From NCBI GenBank assembly GCA_963765955.1, contig CAVXYA010000002.1, forward strand, positions 1,504,810 to 1,568,809: 64,000 nt of DNA. The letters are read 5' to 3'. The stretch is from JAXDMK01 sp963765955. GTDB lineage: Bacteria; Actinomycetota; Acidimicrobiia; Acidimicrobiales; AC-14. The notes beneath the pieces were generated by a model that did not search any database, was not told the origin of the DNA, and saw only the letters and a list, made by a program, of their open reading frames with translations. The position numbers and the translations under genes were made by a program. Shown in pieces: positions 44,566-53,573 of this stretch (the stretch's first letter is position 1; the number at the start of each line of letters is the position of its first letter).

Positions 44566-44626
44566 CGACCGAGCTGCGTCTCGTGGGGTAGGCAGAGGAG
44601 CACTGGACTGCTGTAGGAGGATCCGG

Positions 44627-45160
44627 ATGGGAACGTTGATCGCGACGACACAGGCCACGCTGGACGGCGTCATCGACCCCGTTGGCGAGTGGGTGCAGCC
44701 CGAGGGGGATCACGGCGAGTACTCGTTCGAACGTCAGGCGGCATCGAGCGGTCTGGTGCTCGGCCGCAAGACCTACGAGGGCCTCGCTGGCTACTGGCCG
44801 AACGAGACAGGCAAGTGGGCCGACATGGTCAACTCGATGCCGAAGTACGTCGGGTCGACCACGCTGTCCGGCGAGCTCGGGTGGAATGCCACGGTGCTCG
44901 ACGGCGACCTCGAGACCTCGGTCCCGAAGTTGAAGGATGAGGTCGACGGTGATCTGTTCATGCACGGAAGTGGCGAGTTCGCCTACGCCCTGGCGGAGAA
45001 GGGCCTCATCGACGTCTACGAGATCTACGTCAATCCGCTCGTCTGGGGTAACGGCAACCTTCACGTGCTGGGAGACCGAGGAACGATCCGCATGACTCTC
45101 GAAGACGTGAAGCGGTTCAACTCTGGCGTGGTCCTCCTCACCTATCTCCCAGCGTCCTGA
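44627..45160 (+). CDS. RibD C-terminal/DHFR-like protein
   Basis: A 177-residue dihydrofolate-reductase-fold protein: LIATTQATLDGVIDPVGEWV, SSGLVLGRKTYEGLAGYWPN, MPKYVGSTTLSGELGWNATV, DGDLFMHGSGEFAYALAEKG and LIDVYEIYVNPLVWGNGNLH. The start has AGGAGG at 44615-44620. Such stand-alone RibD-like proteins are common in actinobacteria and have no established substrate. It is convergent with a paralogue 18 bp away. Confidence 0.92.
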   Translation: MGTLIATTQATLDGVIDPVGEWVQPEGDHGEYSFERQAASSGLVLGRKTYEGLAGYWPNETGKWADMVNSMPKYVGSTTLSGELGWNATVLDGDLETSVPKLKDEVDGDLFMHGSGEFAYALAEKGLIDVYEIYVNPLVWGNGNLHVLGDRGTIRMTLEDVKRFNSGVVLLTYLPAS

Positions 45161-45178
45161 CGACCCAACGAGCCGAGG

Positions 45179-45739
45179 TCAGCGCCGCACGCGATACGCC
45201 ACGTGCACCGCGCCGTTGCCGAAGCGGCGCTCGTCGATGAGCTCGAGATCCAGGCGCAGATCGGTCGGGAAGGCCGGCTTTCCGGCGCCGACCACCACCG
45301 GGAAGAGCATCAAGAGGACCTCGTCCACGACACCGGCGCGTAGGCCGTGGGCCGCAAGCCCGGGTCCGCCCACCATCAGGTCGGCCGACGACGCCTCCTT
45401 CAATGACCGCACCTCGTCGGCGTCGAACGCGGACACGATGCGCGTCCGCTTCGTGACCGGCTCGGTGAGGGTGGTGGAGTAGACGAGCTTGTCCGAGTCC
45501 TGCCAGGCGGCGGCGAAGTCGGCCAGCACGGCCGACTCCTCGGCGAGCGACGGCTCCGTCTCCCACACCGCCATCGTCTCGTACATGCGGCGGCCGAGCA
45601 GCTGGGTGCCGACGCCGCGCACCAGATCGTTGTAGAACTCGTGCACGTCCTCGTCAGGCATCGACCAGTCGAACGAGCCGGTGGCGTCCTCCGTGAAGCC
45701 GTCCAGCGAGGTGTTGATTGCGTAGATGAGCTTCCCCAT
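45179..45739 (-). CDS. RibD C-terminal/DHFR-like protein
   Basis: A 186-residue paralogue of the preceding protein: LIYAINTSLDGFTEDATGSF, GTQLLGRRMYETMAVWETEP, DKLVYSTTLTEPVTKRTRIV, SADLMVGGPGLAAHGLRAGV and LLMLFPVVVGAGKPAFPTDL. The ATG at 45739 follows GGAGGAACGC on the coding strand. Convergent pairs of RibD-like genes suggest local duplication. Substrate unknown. Confidence 0.92.
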   Translation of the reverse strand: MGKLIYAINTSLDGFTEDATGSFDWSMPDEDVHEFYNDLVRGVGTQLLGRRMYETMAVWETEPSLAEESAVLADFAAAWQDSDKLVYSTTLTEPVTKRTRIVSAFDADEVRSLKEASSADLMVGGPGLAAHGLRAGVVDEVLLMLFPVVVGAGKPAFPTDLRLDLELIDERRFGNGAVHVAYRVRR

Positions 45740-46025
45740 GCGTTCCTCCGAGCGGGTTGGCGTTGCCAGTCGGCCGATTTTGGCAGCAGAAAGGCCCTTC
45801 TCGACGCTCGAAAAGGGGGTCGGTCGCAACGACCGACAAGGCCCTGGCCTACCTCGACAGCTGTTCCTCGGCCGAGCCGCCATCGCCGTCAGCCTCGCCA
45901 TCGAGGCTCTACGGGTCCTGCTTCGGGGTAGGACGCACGAATCAACCACCGCCATCGCTGCCTACGTGGTCGAACTTCGGAGCTCCATCGGGTCCGGGTA
46001 GGCAGACGACGACCTCGGGGTCGGT
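45740..46025. other. Intergenic stretch, no gene seen
   Basis: About 290 bp with several short overlapping open frames in all directions and no recognisable protein or RNA. It marks the change from intact chromosome to decayed accessory sequence. Confidence 0.5.
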
Positions 46026-46760
46026 TCAGTACCAGATGGCCACCCGGCGTCCGTTGGATTCCTCCCGGGGATCGGGGAAGCTTCGGGCGGACCCGTTCGC
46101 GATGCGCCGAGCGGACCATGCTGAGGCGGCGGCGTCGACGATGTCGTCGGCAACCGCTCCGTCTACCTCGGTAATGACGTCGGGCAGCACGATGCCGGCC
46201 TCGGCGAGGAGGCGACGGCGGAGATGGATGCCGTTCCAGGACTTCTTGGACCATCTCAGGGTCTCGCCGGCGAGCGCACGGAACGACACCTCCGGATGTA
46301 CCTCGAAGAGCCGAGCGTCACCGTCAGCCACCGCGCCCGTTTCGACGATCCTCGGGACGAGTGCCCAAGCCTGGCGAGACAGCAACGGGAGTCGCCCTGG
46401 CCGCGAGGATCTGATGGCCTCCGAGATCGATGAGGAGCCGGCAACGGAGAACCTCCGCGTCGAGCGGCAACACACTCGATCCAGCGATTCCGACGAAGCC
46501 GCGCGCTGCGGGGTGAGCTTCCGATCTGCACGCGCTTCGCCGTGCGCGCTGCAGATGTCGATCCCGATCACATCGACCGGCTCGGCCCAGGCGATGATCT
46601 CCCGCAGGCAAGTTCCGAGCGGGCGCCAAGTCCTGATTGGTCCGTACAAGGGGTGCAGCGGCCCCCGAAGCCGCATCGATCCCGCCCCCGCCCCGAGAAC
46701 CCCCGCAAGGGCCTTTCGGTGGGAGCGCTGGATCCACGGCCCACCGGTGGCTCCATCCAT
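46026..46760 (-). pseudogene. DUF429-like protein, decayed
   Basis: The C-terminal half keeps DUF429 (predicted RNase H-like) text in one frame: SRQAWALVPRIVETGAVADG, RLFEVHPEVSFRALAGETLR, WSKKSWNGIHLRRRLLAEAG and EVDGAVADDIVDAAASAWSA. Before that, VDVIGIDI sits in this frame, but the usual IPIGLP is corrupted and the AARGFVGIAGSSV segment lies in another frame (about 46400-46520). So there are at least two shifts and several changed residues; this copy is non-functional. The N-terminus cannot be defined. Confidence 0.65.
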
Positions 46761-46962
46761 TCCAGTCGGCCACGGCCAGCCCAGGCGGGGCTGTCCGCCC
46801 GTTCACCGACGGCACCGAACGTATGGATCGCCACGGGGTCGTCACCTTTTCGAGGTTCAACGGTACGGCATGAGCTGAGCAAGCGACTGCGGTCTCGATC
46901 TCGGCGGCCCCCACGGGCGACGGCCAGAGCGCGAGCCGCAGCTGACCGACCATCCAAGCTAG

Positions 46963-47235
46963 TCAATCGTGCGTCGCCGGTCCGAGACCGAGTTCGCGAA
47001 GCGCTCGGGGTTGCCGAGGTTGGGGCACTTCGAGTCGCTCGACGGCGAGCAGCCCAGCAGGCTGGCCGAGTGACGACCCGGTCCTGCCGGTCGAGAGTGG
47101 TCCTGGCGCGAGTGGACAGGCTCGTCGCTGTTCCGACGTACAGCGGCCGATCGTCGGCGGGCGCTCGAAGCCCAGCGTCTGCCATGCCGAGGGGTCGCCA
47201 TGCACGGCGTAGAGGCCAGGAACTGACGGGACGGC
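46963..47235 (-). pseudogene. GIY-YIG-like protein, two frameshifts
   Basis: Read leftward from about 47235, three consecutive pieces rebuild a GIY-YIG fold: PGLYAVHGDPSAWQTLGFER in one frame, DDRPLYVGTATSLSTRARTT in a second, and SSLGQPAGLLAVERLEVPQP followed by RQPRALRELGLGPATHD in a third, ending at a TAG at 46963. The GIY-equivalent GLY and the YVG are visible. With two single-base corrections the small protein would be continuous, so it is a recent relic or an assembly artefact. Function unknown; the type resembles a small intron- or repair-related nuclease domain. Confidence 0.65.
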
Positions 47236-47634
47236 CCTCGTAGCTTCGAGACGATCGAGAGCCGGGGTCGGTCGAGGCTACGCAGCCCGCTTGGGACAGA
47301 ATCGACCGCTCTGACCACGGGGTCACCGGCATTACCCCCATCGAGCGTCGATGGCAAGCCCCCTGGCGCGGTGGCGGACGTCCATCTCTGTGAGAGCGAC
47401 GTCGACACCGGAGGCGTAGCGCCTCCTCGGGAGTTGGCTGGGTGCCGGACGGACCACACCGAAGAGGCGGCGACCCGCCGGGTGGTGCAAGCCCTCGGTC
47501 AGAGCGACTTCGCCCAGGTAGCCGGGGCTACGGCGTCCACTAGTGAACACGCGCCTCAACCCGACGGTAGAAGTCGCGAGAAATCGATCCGGGCACGCAG
47601 AGGGCCGGCGCTCGCACACCGGCCCTGACCTTGT
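47236..47634. other. Intergenic stretch next to tRNA relic
   Basis: About 400 bp with no convincing gene. Short open frames on both strands lack recognisable domains, ribosome sites or codon bias. If the tRNA relic marks an integration site, this stretch is the chromosomal flank. Confidence 0.45.
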
Positions 47635-47677
47635 TGGTGGCGGGGGCAGGATTTGAACCTGCGACCTCGGTTATGAG
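47635..47677 (-). other. tRNA-Met 3' fragment, probable attachment site
   Basis: The minus strand reads an anticodon loop CTCATAA (47671-47677), CCGAG, a complete T-arm (GCAGG-TTCAAAT-CCTGC, 47646-47662), an acceptor 3' strand CCCCGCC (47639-47645), discriminator A (47638) and CCA (47635-47637). This is the 3' part of an elongator tRNA-Met. The 5' half that should pair (GGCGGGG, D-arm) is missing beyond 47677, and the anticodon-variable region is two bases short, so it is not functional. Integrases commonly use tRNA 3' ends, and the fragment lies at one end of the mobile-gene block. The orientation places the element to the right (>47677). Confidence 0.75.
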
Positions 47678-48130
47678 TTACCTGAAGAGCCGAGGGGCCC
47701 GTGCTGATTGGTGCGGGTTCGTGCCTGTGAGCTGGTCTTTCGCGGCGGCGTTGTCCGTGTTTGGGTGCCTGGGTCCGGGTCCGTCCCGATCGATCGTAGA
47801 AGATCCGGTAGAAGAACCACCCAGGTGCAGGGGCACTCGCCGGTCCTCGTCGTCGAACACGGCCATCAGCTCCAGCCGCGCGCCGAGGGCGTCGAGATAC
47901 TGGCGGAGCGTCGAGACGCGCACGTCGTCGGCGTGCTCAAACTTGGAGACCGCCCCCTGGGTCACCTCCAGCCGGCCCGCCAACTCGGCCTGGGTCACCG
48001 CCTCGGCGTGGCGAAGCTCGTAGAGGCGGATCTCCTCCAGTGTCTCGGCTCGCTTCTCCGCCAGACGCTGCTTGGCGCCGGGACGCGCCTCGAGCTCCTG
48101 GCGGAGCTCGGAAAACTTGTGTCGAGCCAT
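47678..48130 (-). CDS. XRE-family antitoxin (HigA-like)
   Basis: A 150-residue DNA-binding antitoxin. The N-terminus has HKFSELRQELEARPGAKQRL, a helical segment, and an HTH (VTQAELAGRLEVTQGAVSKF, then EHADDVRVSTLRQYLDALGA). The last 45 residues (GSSTGSSTIDRDGPGPRHPN onward) are unrelated and run up to the tRNA fragment, where the stop is found. The original stop seems lost, so the tail is probably an accretion from the attachment-site junction. It overlaps the toxin gene by one base, in a toxin-first order like HigBA. It should repress the shared promoter. Confidence 0.85.
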   Translation of the reverse strand: MARHKFSELRQELEARPGAKQRLAEKRAETLEEIRLYELRHAEAVTQAELAGRLEVTQGAVSKFEHADDVRVSTLRQYLDALGARLELMAVFDDEDRRVPLHLGGSSTGSSTIDRDGPGPRHPNTDNAAAKDQLTGTNPHQSARAPRLFR

Positions 48131-48486
48131 CAGATCAACCCCTCGTCCCGCAACTCGTCGAGATATCTGTCGTAGAGATCATCGGCGGCGGGCACCGCCC
48201 ACTCGTACCACGCGTCCCACGCCCCGCTCTTGTCGCCGCCCAGCAGGAGGATCACCTGCCGGCGCGGGTCGAAGGCGAACAGCACGCGGAGCGCCCCGCC
48301 CTTCGAGGCCCTGAGTTCCTTCATGTTGTGGTGCCGCGATGTGCTGATGCGGTCCACCACCGGCCGGCCCAGGTGAGGCCCCTGTCCGGCGAGCAAGTCG
48401 ACACGGTCGGTGACCGACTCCTGCTGGTCGACCGACAACGCCTCCCACCAATCGACGAACTCGTCCGTGACCTCGACTTCCCACAT
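48130..48486 (-). CDS. HigB/RelE-family toxin
   Basis: A 118-residue RelE/HigB-fold toxin: WEVEVTDEFVDWWEALSVDQ, QESVTDRVDLLAGQGPHLGR, PVVDRISTSRHHNMKELRAS, KGGALRVLFAFDPRRQVILL and LGGDKSGAWDAWYEWAVPAA. Basic and aromatic residues near FDPRRQ and the His/Arg cluster are candidate mRNA-cleavage residues. The gene precedes the antitoxin and overlaps it by one base. A decayed second copy with an inverted tail lies at 40254-40454. Confidence 0.88.
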   Translation of the reverse strand: MWEVEVTDEFVDWWEALSVDQQESVTDRVDLLAGQGPHLGRPVVDRISTSRHHNMKELRASKGGALRVLFAFDPRRQVILLLGGDKSGAWDAWYEWAVPAADDLYDRYLDELRDEGLI

Positions 48487-48649
48487 CAGAATCGTACATT
48501 ACTCATAGCTCATACTCTTGCTCAGGTGGTCGACGTGTTCCTGTCCTCCCGCTCCGTGTGCGCTGGCCTGACTCAGATCGCGCCTCGCCCCCGGGCAACG
48601 AAGTTTCGACGGGAGAGCAAGGCGTCCGAAGCAACGACGGCCGACATGA

Positions 48650-49538
48650 TCAATATCGCTCGGCCCGAAAACCGGAGGCGTCGCCGAGGTGGAAGTAGAT
48701 GCGGCCGGCGAGGGACCCGTCGTCTTGGAGGGCGGCCCGCCCTCGGCCGATGACCTGATCTCCATCGTCGGATCCTTCCCAGCTGAACTCGACAACGCTG
48801 CGGCCGATCCCGTCGCTGCGCCAGTCGATCCTGCCGCTCACTGCGATCAAGCCGAAGCTGCCTGTGCGGTCCTGCAGAAACTCGATGAAGGCGGGCGCGA
48901 CCAGATCGAGATCCTCGCGGTCCCAGAGCTCGGTCTCGACGATCCTCCATCTGCCCATCAGGCCCTCGTCGTCGCGACTGGCCGTCGCTCGGCCGGCAGC
49001 CTCCAGGCTCCGGGAGGCGGCATCTCCGCTGTCGATGGTGTTGAGGATGTCGCTCATGACGGCGAACGCTTCGTCCAGGCGCTTCTGGCGGCGTCGGTTC
49101 GTCTCATGGTTCGCTTCTGCGGCCACGAAACTGACCAGCTCCTCGAGATCGTCGGCGCTGGAGGTCAAGACGATGCCCCGCCGAGCGCTACGCATCCCGA
49201 ACACGAGGCGTTCGCACTCGGGGTCGAGCAGTCGCAGGTCCCGCAAGGTCTCGGCCAGCGGGTCGGCCAGCACTATCTCTCGCCGCGAAGCGTCATCGGT
49301 GCGAGAGCGGGGCTGTGTCAGGTCGAACGGTGAGTCCTCCCATCCGCTGATGACGCCTTCATCGCCACAGACGTCGCATCGCCACTCGATCGGCGCGGGA
49401 AGATGGGCACGGAACACGGCAATGTGGCCCCCGCAGGGCCGATTCCCGGACGGCGACGGCAGGTCAACGCCTGACCCACGGCGCGCCCGCCTCGCCGGCC
49501 GTGGCGACCCGGACCACGAATCCCAGGTGCTCCGCCAT
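48650..49538 (-). pseudogene. Unknown two-part protein, probably frameshifted
   Basis: The 5' end at 49538 reads MAEHLGFVVRVATAGEAGAP, then WVRR and a stop, but one base shift near 49466 joins it to a long frame: DLPSPSGNRPCGGHIAVFRA, PIEWRCDVCGDEGVISGWED (a small zinc-binding CxxC part) and RREIVLADPLAETLRDLRLL, then RRQKRLDEAFAVMSDILNTI. The C-terminal 110 residues (GRWRIVETELWDREDLDLVA, FIEFLQDRTGSFGLIAVSGR, FSWEGSDDGDQVIGRGRAAL) belong to a separate small hypothetical family I have seen as a stand-alone protein, so two genes may be fused here by mutation. Function unknown. Confidence 0.5.
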
Positions 49539-49604
49539 CTTGCGTGCCGGACCGGGAGCATCGTACGGGGATGTCGAGGAAATGTCGAAGATCGGACACG
49601 AACA

Positions 49605-51128
49605 TCAAATGTGAAGGTGCGGCTCCCCTGGAGGGACTACGCGGCGAGTGGGAATTGCCCCGTCCGCGTAACGTGACTCGTGGACGCGGTGGCGTTCCTG
49701 GGCGAGATGCCATCGCCAGTAGGCGTCGAAGTCTCCGTTGCAGCGGACGGCTCGTAACTTGAGGACGGCTTCGGCCCCAGCGACGCTCCACCGGGCCCCG
49801 GTGATGTCCATCCGGTCCTTGACCAGGTGGCGGCACGCCCCCTCGATCACGCCCGTGGCGATGGGCCAGCCGGCAGCCAAGGCCTTCGGGTAGTCCAGGT
49901 AGGGGGCCTTGTTGGTGAGGTAGCGGGCACAGTCGTCGGCCTTCTTGCGCTTCTGGGTGGCGAGCCCGACGGTCGTGGCACGGCGGCGGATCCCGGCTGC
50001 CACGTCTCGGGCCTTGCCGTCGAGCACGGCCAAGGCCCGGTCGTGCACCCAGGCCTCGGCGGCGGGGTCGCCCTCGGCGAAGAAGCACCACACCGCCCCC
50101 CACAGGTACTCCAGCACGTGGATGAGGTCGACCACGACGGCCACGCTCACCTTGCGCCTGGCGGCCTCGGCGCCGATGCGGTCGATCTGGTGGTTGTTGC
50201 CGTCCACCAGTGCCACCCACCGCCGTACGTGGCCCGGGTCCCGGCGCTGCGCCTCGTCGAAGACCCGGCCCACCACCTCGGCCGCGTCCTCGGCCACGCT
50301 GGCCGTCAGCCACTTGGCCTTGGCCCGGGGCGGCGCCGGCTTGTCCCGGTCCCGGGCCAGCACCTCGGCGGCGGTGCGGGGCTCGGGCGTGAGGTCGTAG
50401 ACGGCGCCGACGGTGGCCATGCGCTTGCGGTTGGGCTTCTCGCCCTTGGACAGGCGGCCCTCGAGCTTGGTGGTGGCCGCTGCCGCCGCCCGTTCCGTGG
50501 CAGGACGCAGCGAACCGGGGCGCATGACGATGCCCTTGCCGTCGGCCGACAGGACCAGCACGTCGCCGTCCTGCGCCGCCCCCCGCTCGACCGACTCGTA
50601 GAAGGCGTCGACGTCGCTGGCCGAGCGGGCGGCCAGCTCCTCGACCTGGCGCTTGCCCACACGGGTGCCGGTGGCGCGCTCCACGGCGCCCGCCGCCTCC
50701 TCGAACGAGCCCCGCGACGACTCGACCGCCCCCAGGCGGCGCAGCCCGTGGGAGTGGCGCTCGGCGGGCAGGTTCAGGGCGCCGTCGGCGGGGTGCAGGT
50801 TTGCCTCGCCCTTGCGCCGGTACGCGAGCCGCTTGACCGTGACCTGCCCGAAGACGGTGGCCAGGGGGCGGGTGTGGCCAGCCTCGGCGTAGCGGCGGGC
50901 GGCGCCGTCGACCCCCACCACCTCGGGTAGGCGCACCTCCCGCTCGGCACGCAGGTCCAGGTGGTCCTGGTAGAGCTGGCGCAGCAGCTCCCGGCCCTTG
51001 GCCCCCAGCTCCGCCTCCAGCTCGGCATGGGTGAGCCCGGCGGCTGCCTCGCCGTCGAGGAAGCCGACGACATGGTCGAACTGAGCCCGGCCGCGGGCGA
51101 AGGCGTGCGAGCCAGCCGTATCCGTCAT
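49605..51128 (-). CDS. ISKra4-family transposase
   Basis: A 507-residue transposase. N-terminal helices (AFARGRAQFDHVVGFLDGEA, AAGLTHAELEAELGAKGREL) precede a catalytic core: DGDVLVLSADGKGIVMRPGS, RWVALVDGNNHQIDRIGAEA, VAVVVDLIHVLEYLWGAVWC and IATGVIEGACRHLVKDRMDI with the usual acidic residues (SADGKG, VDGNNH, VIEGACRH). These are typical of ISKra4. The frame runs through the left terminal repeat (EPHLHI) and stops 11 bp outside it, so its native stop may be lost. The transposase appears intact. It points away from its DUF6788 neighbour. Confidence 0.95.
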   Translation of the reverse strand: MTDTAGSHAFARGRAQFDHVVGFLDGEAAAGLTHAELEAELGAKGRELLRQLYQDHLDLRAEREVRLPEVVGVDGAARRYAEAGHTRPLATVFGQVTVKRLAYRRKGEANLHPADGALNLPAERHSHGLRRLGAVESSRGSFEEAAGAVERATGTRVGKRQVEELAARSASDVDAFYESVERGAAQDGDVLVLSADGKGIVMRPGSLRPATERAAAAATTKLEGRLSKGEKPNRKRMATVGAVYDLTPEPRTAAEVLARDRDKPAPPRAKAKWLTASVAEDAAEVVGRVFDEAQRRDPGHVRRWVALVDGNNHQIDRIGAEAARRKVSVAVVVDLIHVLEYLWGAVWCFFAEGDPAAEAWVHDRALAVLDGKARDVAAGIRRRATTVGLATQKRKKADDCARYLTNKAPYLDYPKALAAGWPIATGVIEGACRHLVKDRMDITGARWSVAGAEAVLKLRAVRCNGDFDAYWRWHLAQERHRVHESRYADGAIPTRRVVPPGEPHLHI

Positions 51129-51756
51129 GGTCCCCTCCTCACGGGCTGCGGTGCGCCCTCTCCTACAGCCTTTCCGCTGTAGGGTGGCGGGGCGCGGACC
51201 GTCCGCCGGATGCAGCGAAAGAGACGCCGATGGCCAAGCCTGACCCGGACAAGCGCCCGTGGGCGGCGACCCGCCAAGGGCTCGCCGAGGAGCTGGGCAA
51301 GATCGAAGGCGTCCTGCCCGGCAGCGTGGTGGTCCGCCGGATGCGCTGTGGCAAGGCGGGCTGCGCCTGCAAGGGCGACCCTCCCGCGTTGCACGGCCCC
51401 TACACCCAGTGGACTCGCACGGTCGCCGGCAAGACCGTCACCCGCTTCCTGAGCGAGGACGAGCTGGCCCGCTACCAGCCCTGGTTCGACAACGCCCGGC
51501 GGCTGAAGGAGCTCGTCGCCAAGCTCGAGATCGTCTCGGTGCACGTCTTCGATGCCGAGCGTCAGCGCAAGACCCCCGCCTCGCAGAGCCCCGCCAGTCG
51601 CAGGGGTAAGCGCTCCGGCTGACAACCCGCCGGGCGTTGCCGTTCTCCGCCCGAAAGCGACCTTAGGCAGCGGCTCCCCGATGCCGAAGTGGGCTGTCTA
51701 CCTCCTCAGCCTGCCTCAATTCCCGAAGGAGACGTCCCTCTCAGGGAGCCGCACCC
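49616..51756. mobile_element. ISKra4-family insertion sequence
   Basis: The terminal repeats are 49616-49637 (GGTGCGGCTCCC-CTG-GAGGGAC) and 51735-51756 (reverse complement GGTGCGGCTCCC-TGA-GAGGGAC), with 19 of 22 positions identical. Between them lie the transposase (minus) and a divergent DUF6788 passenger (plus), the usual ISKra4 content. No clear target duplication is seen. The right end lies about 40 bp from the end of the coupling-protein gene, so the IS landed in the mobile element near its transfer genes. Confidence 0.85.
51230..51622 (+). CDS. DUF6788-family IS passenger protein
   Basis: A 130-residue basic protein with a zinc-like cluster: VVVRRMRCGKAGCACKGDPP, then LHGPYTQWTRTVAGKTVTRF, LSEDELARYQPWFDNARRLK and LVAKLEIVSVHVFDAERQRK. 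I recall DUF6788 proteins carried divergently by ISKra4 elements, as here. It may aid DNA binding or regulate the transposase. It lies inside the IS boundaries. Confidence 0.85.
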   Translation: MAKPDPDKRPWAATRQGLAEELGKIEGVLPGSVVVRRMRCGKAGCACKGDPPALHGPYTQWTRTVAGKTVTRFLSEDELARYQPWFDNARRLKELVAKLEIVSVHVFDAERQRKTPASQSPASRRGKRSG

Positions 51757-51795
51757 TAGTGACTTCGCCACTTCGAAGGACCAACCTGGTCGTTG

Positions 51796-53573
51796 TTAGT
51801 TCGCCCCGGCGAATACTCCTCCTATTGGGCCTCGTTCCTCGTCGGATCCCTGGACGGACATGGGCAGGCGGAAGGTCCCGTGCACCAGCAGGGCGTCGCC
51901 TGGGCGCATCTGGCGGACGACGTTGGGCGCCAGAAGGGGGACCTGCGTCGGCTGGACTCGATCGTCGTGAATCGACGTGATCGGTGCCGAGGTAGCCGGG
52001 GACGTGTTCGTGGCCGCTCAGCCTGTCCGACGTAGTCGAGGCCGGCGGTGTCGGACATGCCGGTGAAGAACAGCTTGGTGAGGTGGTTGGTCAGGATCGT
52101 GTCGGCGTGGGCGCCGTAGATCGCCTCCAGCTGGCTCTTGGACTGCCACACCGTGACGAGTTGGATGCCGATCCCGGCGACGGTCGACGCCCACTCGGGC
52201 AGCTTGCGCAGGGGCGTGTTGGCGGCCTCGTCGAGCACGAGGAGGAGCGTCGGGTCGAGACGGGCCCGCTGGCGGCTCGTGCGGTCGAAGGCCTGGTTCA
52301 CCAGGTCGGAGATGAGGCCGCCGAGCACGGGCGCGAGGCGGTCCTGGTCGGCGAGCGGCGTCGCCAGGTACAGCGTGTTCGTGCCGGTCAGGAGCCAGTC
52401 GAGGTCGATGTCGCAGTCCTCCGAGACGGCGGCGACGTCGGGATCGGCCCACGGCCAGATCGCCGTCCGCGCCGTCGCGTAGATCGAGGAGCTCGTCCGG
52501 GGGTCGAGGTCCCACAGGCCCTTCATCCAGCGATGCACCCGTGTGGCGCCAGCGGCCAGCGCCGGATCATCGCCGTCGATGTGGGCCCGCAGCAGGGGCG
52601 CCACCGTGCCGCTCGACGTCTCCGTCGGCCGGTCGAACTCGAGCACCCAGTCGACGACGTGGCTGATCGTCAGCTTCTCGGTGTTGGCGGCCAGCCACAA
52701 CAGGCTGGTGAGCAGGATCTCCGCCTGCTTGAGCCAGTGGGAATCGCCGCCGCGCTCGCCCCGAGGAGCGGAGTCGACCAGGGCCTTGGCGGTGGCGGCG
52801 GCGCCCTGCAACGAGGCGGCGCCTCGAAGCGGCGTCCAGTGGGCGGACGCCATCCCGGTCACCCCGGTCGGGTCGAAGACCTTCACGTCGCCCAGGCGCT
52901 GACGCTCCTCGAGCGTGGCCGCCAGGAGGTCGGTCTTGACCGACGACAGGATGGCGGGCAGTCCCCAGTGACGGATCCCGTTCTCGGCGCACCGTGTCTT
53001 GCCCGATCGACTCGGGCCGATGAGGGCCACCGACCCGATGTCGCCCCGTCGACGCCGACGTCGGCGGCGTCGAGTGGGGTTCTCGGTGGCGAGCAGGTGT
53101 CGATGGAACCGCCCGAGCACGAACCGCCCCGGCGTCGGGCGGGGCACGATGAGGGCGGCCAGGTCGCGGGCGGTGGCCAGCCGGGCCTCGGTCGCCACGC
53201 CCAGGCGGGATCGTCGGTCGAGCGGCGTCCGGTTCGGCCTGAACACCCGCAGCACGAGGGCGACCACCACGGCGCACGCGACGAACGCCATCGCCACGCA
53301 CGTCCAGAACAGGACCGGCCCGGGGAGCTGCGAACGGACGGGTTCCTCGAACGCGAGGCGGGGATCGCCCTTCACCGAGGGCAGCCTCTTGAGAGCGTCC
53401 ACCGTGCTGTCCACGTCGAGGACGACGTGATGGTGGCTGTGGACGATGGCGGCGGCCTGGACGCCGAGCCACAGGGCGAACCCGGCGCCGATGACCGCCA
53501 ACAGCACCCCGAGCAGCCAGAGGTCGGAGCTCTCGCTCGTGCCCTGCGTGGTGGTCGAGCTGGGCGCGCTCAT
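51796..53573 (-). pseudogene. TraG/VirD4-like coupling protein, broken C-terminus
   Basis: The ATG at 53573 overlaps the relaxase stop by 4 bp. Two N-terminal membrane helices (LWLLGVLLAVIGAGFALWLG and VLFWTCVAMAFVACAVVVAL) precede the ATPase with Walker A LIGPSRSGKT and Walker B LLLVLDEAANTPLRKLPEWA, plus the QLVTVWQSKSQLEAIYG helicase-like motif. At about 52025 the frame is lost after LDYVGQ. Other frames give LSGHEHVPGYLGTDHV and, after another shift near 51960, QVPLLAPNVVRQMRPGDALL then VHGTFRLPM, ending at 51796. The ATPase core is intact. The C-terminal damage may be real or error. Its job would be to dock the relaxosome. Confidence 0.8.

Noticed and set aside
47635..47710. Functional tRNA gene
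   Set aside because: Only the 3' part is present; no 5' acceptor strand or D-arm pairs with it and the variable region is two bases short.
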